This document shows positions 23,407 through 27,385 of a stretch of 27,385 bases of DNA, piece by piece. The notes beneath the pieces were generated by a model, which was not told where the DNA came from, searched no databases, and saw only the letters and a list, made by a program, of their open reading frames with translations. Position 1 is the stretch's first letter. The number at the start of each line of letters is the position of its first letter. A program made the translations under genes and the position numbers. Origin of the DNA: RGIG1995 sp045587445 (GTDB lineage Bacteria > Bacillota > Clostridia > Oscillospirales > CAG-272); assembly GCA_045587445.1 (NCBI GenBank), contig JAZNCH010000051.1, positions 1 through 27,385 of the forward strand. Reading direction: 5' to 3'.

Positions 23407-24135
23407 ATGGAATTTGATAAAAACCGAAGATTACTTAGTTATGCAAGAAAAGCTATTGATGAATATAAAATGATTGAAGATAATGACAGAATTGCTGTCG
23501 GTATATCCGGTGGTAAGGATTCTATTGCGCTTTTTTGTACTTTGGTTGCTTTAAAGAGGTTTTATCCTGTTAATTTTGAGCTTGTAGCTGTTACTATCGA
23601 TATGGGTTTTGAGGGAATGGATTTTTCAAAAGTAAGTGAACTTTGTGAACAAGTCGGTGTGGAATATCATATAGTAAAGACGGAAATATCGCAGATTATT
23701 TTTGATTACAGAAAAGAGAGCAATCCTTGTTCGCTTTGTGCGCGTATGAGAAGAGGGGCATTACATGATGCCGCAAAAGAATTCAAGTGTAATAAAATAG
23801 CATTGGGACATCATTTTGACGACGTTGTGGAGACGTTTGTCTTAAATCTTGCATACGAGGGAAGACTTGGCACGTTTTCGCCTGTAACTTATCTGTCAAG
23901 AAAAGATTTGACTATGATAAGACCGTTTATTTATACTGCTGAAAAAGATATTAAATATTTTATGGGAAAGAATGAGTGGCTTCCGCTTGTTGAAAGCACG
24001 TGTCCCGCAGATAAAGCTACACAAAGGGAAGAAGTAAAGAAGTTTTTGGCAGAGCAAGAAAAAACAAATAAGGGATTGAAACACCGTATTCTCGGAGCTA
24101 TTCAAAAGGCTCAGCTAGATGGGTATCACGAATAA
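23407..24135 (+). CDS. ttcA: TtcA-family tRNA 2-thiolation PP-loop protein
   Basis: This 242-residue protein has the ATP-pyrophosphatase PP-loop SGGKDS (34-39), a PCSLCARMRRG motif (C108, C111) and a third cysteine C199 (ESTCPAD). This matches the three cluster-binding cysteines of TtcA. GHHFDDVVETFVLN is also typical. TtcA uses ATP and an Fe-S cluster to thiolate C32 in the anticodon loop of certain tRNAs. The exact tRNA substrate here is inferred. A GAAAGAGA-type ribosome binding site precedes the ATG. Two tRNA genes lie downstream under their own promoter. Length is shorter than the E. coli protein (311), mostly at the C-terminus. Confidence 0.9.
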   Translation: MEFDKNRRLLSYARKAIDEYKMIEDNDRIAVGISGGKDSIALFCTLVALKRFYPVNFELVAVTIDMGFEGMDFSKVSELCEQVGVEYHIVKTEISQIIFDYRKESNPCSLCARMRRGALHDAAKEFKCNKIALGHHFDDVVETFVLNLAYEGRLGTFSPVTYLSRKDLTMIRPFIYTAEKDIKYFMGKNEWLPLVESTCPADKATQREEVKKFLAEQEKTNKGLKHRILGAIQKAQLDGYHE

Positions 24136-24152
24136 AATATTTTCAAAATATT
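24136..24152 (+). repeat. Perfect AT-rich inverted repeat after ttcA
   Basis: AATATTTT (24136-24143) and AAAATATT (24145-24152) form an 8-bp palindrome around one C, directly after the stop. A related GAAAATATTTTT occurs at 24189-24200. Function unclear; AT-rich chance is possible. Confidence 0.3.
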
Positions 24153-24210
24153 TCCTCGGAAATCCCCCGAAAAAGAATTCAATAATTTGAAAATATTTTT
24201 AAAAAATATA

Positions 24211-24239
24211 TTGACAAAGAATACTTGTTATGTTATAAT
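24211..24239 (+). promoter_or_regulatory. Promoter of the tRNA-Thr/tRNA-Tyr operon
   Basis: Exact TTGACA (24211-24216), 17-bp spacer, exact TATAAT (24234-24239). Start near 24246 gives a short leader ending at the tRNA-Thr 5' end (24266), which RNase P must remove. Confidence 0.9.
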
Positions 24240-24265
24240 AGTCAACGTTGTGAAGAACAACATTA

Positions 24266-24340
24266 GCTGGTGTGGCTCAATGGCAGAGCAGCTGATTTGT
24301 AATCAGCAGGTTGTTGGTTCGACTCCGATCACCAGCTCCA
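24266..24340 (+). tRNA. tRNA-Thr (anticodon UGU)
   Basis: This 75-nt gene includes an encoded CCA (24338-24340). The acceptor GCTGGTG pairs with CACCAGC and the discriminator is T. The anticodon arm is GCTGA-TTTGTAA-TCAGC, with TGT at positions 34-36, which reads ACA codons. The T arm is GTTGG-TTCGACT-CCGAT, with wobble pairs. It is the first tRNA of a two-tRNA unit. Confidence 0.97.
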
Positions 24341-24344
24341 AACA

Positions 24345-24375
24345 CAAAAGAAACTTTTATTTTAAGTTTCTTTTG
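24345..24375 (+). other. Twelve-bp hairpin between the two tRNA genes
   Basis: CAAAAGAAACTT (24345-24356) pairs perfectly with AAGTTTCTTTTG (24364-24375) around TTATTTT. No U-run follows, so it is more likely a processing spacer than a terminator. It occupies nearly all of the 41-nt gap. Confidence 0.75.
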
Positions 24376-24381
24376 TTATAT

Positions 24382-24466
24382 GGGAGCGTTCCCGAGCGGC
24401 CAAAGGGGGCAGACTGTAAATCTGTTGTCAGTGACTTCGGTGGTCCGAATCCACCCGCTCCCACCA
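24382..24466 (+). tRNA. tRNA-Tyr (anticodon GUA) with C at position 55
   Basis: This 85-nt class II tRNA includes an encoded CCA (24464-24466). The acceptor GGGAGCG pairs with CGCTCCC and the discriminator is A. The anticodon arm is GCAGA-CTGTAAA-TCTGT with GTA, and there is a long variable arm. The T arm is GGTGG-TCCGAAT-CCACC, so position 55 is C where T (pseudouridine) is nearly universal. The other T-loop landmarks (T54, C56, A58) are kept. The gene otherwise looks functional. Confidence 0.95.
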
Positions 24467-24500
24467 GAAAAACCGACTTGTTTCGACAAGTCGGTTTTTC
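24467..24500 (+). terminator. Intrinsic terminator of the tRNA operon
   Basis: GAAAAACCGACTTGT (24467-24481), loop TTCG, ACAAGTCGGTTTTTC (24486-24500): a 15-bp perfect stem with a UUCG tetraloop, its T-run forming the 3' base of the stem. It begins one base after the tRNA-Tyr CCA. Confidence 0.92.
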
Positions 24501-24504
24501 AATG

Positions 24505-24585
24505 TATTTCGCCCTACGGCAATGAAATTGCTTCGCAGTGAAATACGCTATCGCGTATGAAATATTTGCTCCGCAAATGTTGAGA
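24505..24585 (+). repeat. Array of small hairpins separated by TGAAAT
   Basis: Four short stem-loops follow the tRNA terminator at about 16-20 bp intervals: GCC-CTAC-GGC (24511-24520), ATTGC-TTC-GCAGT (24527-24539), ATACGC-TATC-GCGTAT (24543-24558) and ATTTGC-TCC-GCAAAT (24564-24578). The separators are TGAAAT. Stem sequences differ but structure and separators are kept, which indicates a structural repeat and not simple duplication. No ORF is supported here. The rest of the gap to 24775 is AT-rich with nothing I can identify. Confidence 0.75.
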
Positions 24586-24775
24586 AGCGAATTTTATTGC
24601 ATTCTTTGCATAATCAAAAAATTTCATAATCTATAAATAGAGCAAGGCGAGATATTTTATTTTATGATGCATGTAGATATTTAAACACATAGTAAAATTT
24701 TATAATAGCTTTGAATTTGTACACCCCTTTTAAAAAAACGTCGACTATTGTTGGCTGCTTTCTTGCTGTAGTGTA

Positions 24776-24804
24776 TTGAAATTGTTTGAAAAATAATGTA
24801 TAAT
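24776..24804 (+). promoter_or_regulatory. Promoter of the MFS transporter gene
   Basis: TTGAAA (24776-24781), 17-bp spacer, exact TATAAT (24799-24804). The start near 24811 lies after the upstream in-frame ATG at 24796, which supports translation from 24835. Confidence 0.68.
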
Positions 24805-24834
24805 ACGCCTATAACATTTTTGGGAGTATGTACT

Positions 24835-26022
24835 ATGAATCAATTAAAAGAAACGTTTAGAAATGACTCGAAATACAAGATTCTTTTTTTAACTATACTT
24901 ATAACAGGTTTATCCTATGGATTATACAAGGGAATGCTTGATAACTTCCTTGCAGAAGTGGTTAAAATGGGAGAAATGGACAGAGGTGTTACCGAGTTTT
25001 TCAGAGAGTTGCCCGGAATTATGCTTGTGTTTATTCTTGCGGCTTTTTATATGCTGTCTGCTGAGTCGTTATATAAAGCGGGTGCCGTTATAATGCTTAT
25101 AGGTATGTCAATGCACGCATTTTTACCTCCGACTAAAGTATTGGCTACCCTTGCTATTTGTACATATTCTTTGGGTGAGCATATTCAAATAGGTATGAAA
25201 AGTACTTTGGTAATGGGCTATGCAAAAGAGGGAAGAGGCGGCCGTGCTTTAGGTTTTCAAAGCTCTGCAACTCAAATAGGTACACTCGTTGGATATATTG
25301 TCATTGTCGGTGTATTTTCGTATTTTACAAAAAATCAACCATACACCGTATTCTTTACAATTTCCGCTGTTTTGGCAGGTGTAAGCGTTTGGTTTTCTGC
25401 AAAACTTACAGGAAAAAGCGAAACCGACAGTACAAAGCGCAGATTCTATTTCCACAAAAAATACATGAAATATTATATGCTTGAAATGTTTTACGGTGCA
25501 CGCAAACAAGTATTTCTTACGTTTGGCCCTTACGTATTAATTTTGTTTTATGGCGCTAACGCGGCTATGATTAGTTTGCTTTTTGCCGTATCTGCTATAG
25601 CTTGTTTTTTTGCGTCACCGATAGTGGGGAAGATTATTGACAGATTGGGATATAAGGTTGTTATGGTTTCCGATACTCTGATTTTGGTCGTCGTATGTTT
25701 CTTCTACGGCTTTGCACATCATCTTTTCCCTAAAGATTTAGCATTTATTGTGTGTTGTATAAATTACGTGCTTGACGCGGTGATTTCTCTTGCTTCTATG
25801 GCTTCTAACGTCTACGTAAAAGACCTTGCGGATAATCCTGAAGAAGTAAAGGCGACTATCTCAACAGGCGTGTCTATAAATCATGTTATAACCGTTTTTA
25901 TAGCCCTCTTCGGCGGTTGGATATGGGAAGTGCTCGGTATCGAAACGTTGTTTATTATTTCGGCTATATTGGGATTATGTAACAGTGCTTATGCTGCAAC
26001 TATAAAGATAAGAAAGGTATAA
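24835..26022 (+). CDS. Major facilitator superfamily transporter
   Basis: This protein has 395 residues from the ATG at 24835. GGGAG (24822-24826) is eight bases upstream, whereas the in-frame ATG at 24796 lies within the promoter. About 12 hydrophobic segments are arranged in two halves with a cytoplasmic, basic central loop (about 190-215: KLTGKSETDSTKRRFYFHKK). GRALGFQSSATQIG and IVGKIIDRLGYKVVMVSD correspond to the MFS interdomain and loop 8-9 motifs. The substrate is unknown. It could be a drug, sugar or metabolite exporter, and nothing nearby resolves this. It converges on a MATE gene through a shared terminator. Confidence 0.85.
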   Translation: MNQLKETFRNDSKYKILFLTILITGLSYGLYKGMLDNFLAEVVKMGEMDRGVTEFFRELPGIMLVFILAAFYMLSAESLYKAGAVIMLIGMSMHAFLPPTKVLATLAICTYSLGEHIQIGMKSTLVMGYAKEGRGGRALGFQSSATQIGTLVGYIVIVGVFSYFTKNQPYTVFFTISAVLAGVSVWFSAKLTGKSETDSTKRRFYFHKKYMKYYMLEMFYGARKQVFLTFGPYVLILFYGANAAMISLLFAVSAIACFFASPIVGKIIDRLGYKVVMVSDTLILVVVCFFYGFAHHLFPKDLAFIVCCINYVLDAVISLASMASNVYVKDLADNPEEVKATISTGVSINHVITVFIALFGGWIWEVLGIETLFIISAILGLCNSAYAATIKIRKV

Positions 26023-26062
26023 AAAAACGATACACGTTCGGTTGGAATGTGTATCGTTTTTT
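26022..26062. terminator. Bidirectional terminator between the MFS and MATE genes
   Basis: AAAAAACGATACAC (26022-26035) pairs with GTGTATCGTTTTTT (26049-26062). The loop can add GTTC/GAAT. T-runs are present on both strands, serving both converging genes. Confidence 0.93.
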
Positions 26063-26065
26063 GGT

Positions 26066-27385
26066 TTATTGAGAGACTATATTTTTTACCCAGACACCTT
26101 TTTTGACAAATGTAAATCCAATTGCGCATTTTATGAAATTCAGACCTTGGCAGATAGCGTATATCGGCAAAATTGATAATGATGTTAGGTTGCAAAGAAT
26201 ATATGCTACAGGAACGTTGATTACCCATACAAATCCGGAATCAAATATTATGGTTATGAGTGCTTCGCCCCCTGAGCGCAACGTGAAATATGATGCGTTT
26301 GCAAATGCGTCGAGCGGAACAGCCAGCGCACAAATTTGCATCATTCGCGTGGCGAGGATTTTTGTGCTTTCGTCGAGTTTATAAAAATCGGGGATAAATA
26401 TTGCGCATAGACCAAACAGTATTGCTACGCCTATACTTATGAATAAAGAAAATGAAATTAGTTTTACAGATGCGCTTTTGGCTTCTTCGGTTTCTCCCGC
26501 GCCGAGAAGCTGACCAAGAATTATACCTATTGCCGCGCCGACAGCAATAAATGCAACGGAAAATACGTTGAAAAATATTTGAACGAGGTTGTTTGCGGCT
26601 ACGACTTCAAGACTTAACCCCGAATAGCATTGGTTTACAACAGCAAGTCCGCCTGCCCACATGGTCTCGTTTACCATAAGAGGTATGCCTTTTTTGCATA
26701 TATTTTTTACAAGGAAAAGCGGAACGTGCATACTTTTGTATGCTCCTATAATAAACGTATTTTCGTATGATTTTACTCTTGTCCAAATCGCAACTACGAC
26801 AAGTTCAACAAAACGAGATATTACAGTTGCTATTGCAGCACCCTTTACGCCAAGTGTTGGTACACCGAAATGTCCGAATATCAATATGTAGTTTAAAACA
26901 AGGTTCACCAAAACTGCTGCAAGACCGGCAAACATTGGCGGAACGGTTTTTCCGGTTTCTCTCAACGTACTTGAATAACATTGAACGATTGCTGAGGGGA
27001 TAAGTCCTATCAGCATTATGTAAATATATTCTTTTCCTGCAATAAGTGATGCTCTTGCTGTTTCGGCTGCCCCCTCGCCCTTTAAATAGAGGTTTATCAG
27101 ACTTTCTCCGCCAAATCCAAAGAGAGCAATAACGCCTAAAGTCAAAAGAGTGCAAGATATTATTTTGAATCTGAATGTGTTTCGTAAATTTTTCGTATCA
27201 CCGCTTCCGAAAAATTGAGCTCCGAATATTCCTGCTCCTGATACAGCACCGAAAATGCAGAGATTATATACAAACATCAATTGGTTTGCAACGGATACAC
27301 CTGTCATTTCTGCTTGACCAACCTGACCTACCATTAAGTTGTCAAGCATATTTACAAAGTTGGTTATACCGTTTTGGACCATTAT
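26066..27385 (-). CDS. MATE-family multidrug/metabolite antiporter (5' end beyond window)
   Basis: At least 439 residues are in this window, open at the right edge. The visible MVQNGITNFVNMLDNLMVGQ is preceded by another in-frame codon (Ile), and family members normally have about 15-25 residues before this point, so the N-terminus lies outside. Two homologous halves of about six hydrophobic helices each carry the MATE landmarks VNMLDNLMVGQVG, GAGIFGAQFFGSGD, LNYILIFG, GVKGAAIATVISR and GQLLGAGETEEA. MATE pumps export cationic drugs or metabolites using sodium or proton gradients; the substrate is not predictable. It converges with the MFS gene. Confidence 0.93.
   Translation of the reverse strand: MMVQNGITNFVNMLDNLMVGQVGQAEMTGVSVANQLMFVYNLCIFGAVSGAGIFGAQFFGSGDTKNLRNTFRFKIISCTLLTLGVIALFGFGGESLINLYLKGEGAAETARASLIAGKEYIYIMLIGLIPSAIVQCYSSTLRETGKTVPPMFAGLAAVLVNLVLNYILIFGHFGVPTLGVKGAAIATVISRFVELVVVAIWTRVKSYENTFIIGAYKSMHVPLFLVKNICKKGIPLMVNETMWAGGLAVVNQCYSGLSLEVVAANNLVQIFFNVFSVAFIAVGAAIGIILGQLLGAGETEEAKSASVKLISFSLFISIGVAILFGLCAIFIPDFYKLDESTKILATRMMQICALAVPLDAFANASYFTLRSGGEALITIIFDSGFVWVINVPVAYILCNLTSLSILPIYAICQGLNFIKCAIGFTFVKKGVWVKNIVSQ

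Noticed and set aside
24187..24541. Two open frames over the tRNA pair
   Set aside because: They translate the two tRNA genes and the terminator; both tRNAs fold completely, so the frames are incidental.
24505..24585. CRISPR-like array
   Set aside because: Units are only 16-20 bp, stems differ from unit to unit and the only constant is a 6-bp separator; there are no spacers of regular length and no cas genes.

Overview
This window looks like a core-genome segment of a low-GC, Gram-positive anaerobe in the Clostridia, most likely an Oscillospiraceae/Ruminococcaceae relative. The reasons are AT-rich intergenic DNA with near-consensus TTGACA/TATAAT promoters, strong GGAGG ribosome binding sites, a pyruvate phosphate dikinase, a clostridial 2[4Fe-4S] ferredoxin, RnpM (YlxR), the c-di-AMP receptor DarA, RicT, and Firmicutes-style gene orders. 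The assignment rests on protein and gene-order recognition only; no database search was run. I see no phage, transposon, CRISPR array or rRNA.

Layout. (1) 1-943 (-): 5' part of ppdK. (2) 1326-8192 (+): pth, mfd, a membrane glycosyltransferase and a PpiC-like lipoprotein, from a promoter near 1123. (3) 8223-13140 (+): transcription/translation operon rimP-nusA-rnpM-ylxQ-infB, with a hairpin leader and a terminator directly after infB. (4) 13152-15084: YgiQ-type radical SAM protein. (5) 15104-16355: rpsF-ssb-rpsR, with a leader that can sequester the rpsF ribosome binding site. (6) 16354-17568 (-): membrane-anchored protein with faint YpeB-like features, divergent from darA with overlapping promoters. 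(7) 17611-22131 (+): darA-holB-ricT, a self-contained ferredoxin gene, then trmN6-like and rsmI. This is the Bacillus yaaQ-holB-yaaT-yabA-yabB-yabC neighbourhood, with the ferredoxin where yabA would be. (8) 22177-23288 (-): VanZ-like membrane protein and a leaderless amidase. (9) 23346-24135 (+): ttcA-like tRNA thiolation gene. (10) 24211-24585 (+): tRNA-Thr(UGU) and tRNA-Tyr(GUA), a terminator, and an array of small hairpins separated by TGAAAT. (11) Convergent MFS (+) and MATE (-) transporter genes share a terminator; the MATE gene runs off the window end.

Most genes serve translation: ribosome biogenesis (rimP, rsmI, S6, S18), initiation (IF-2), tRNA recycling or modification (pth, ttcA, trmN6-like, tRNAs) and RNase P modulation (rnpM). 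DNA maintenance (mfd, ssb, holB) is interspersed. No clearly new defence or mobile system was found. The main unexplained signals are regulatory RNA structures (rimP, nusA and rpsF leaders), the tRNA-downstream hairpin array, a tRNA-Tyr with C at position 55, the ferredoxin insertion and the orphan YpeB-like protein.
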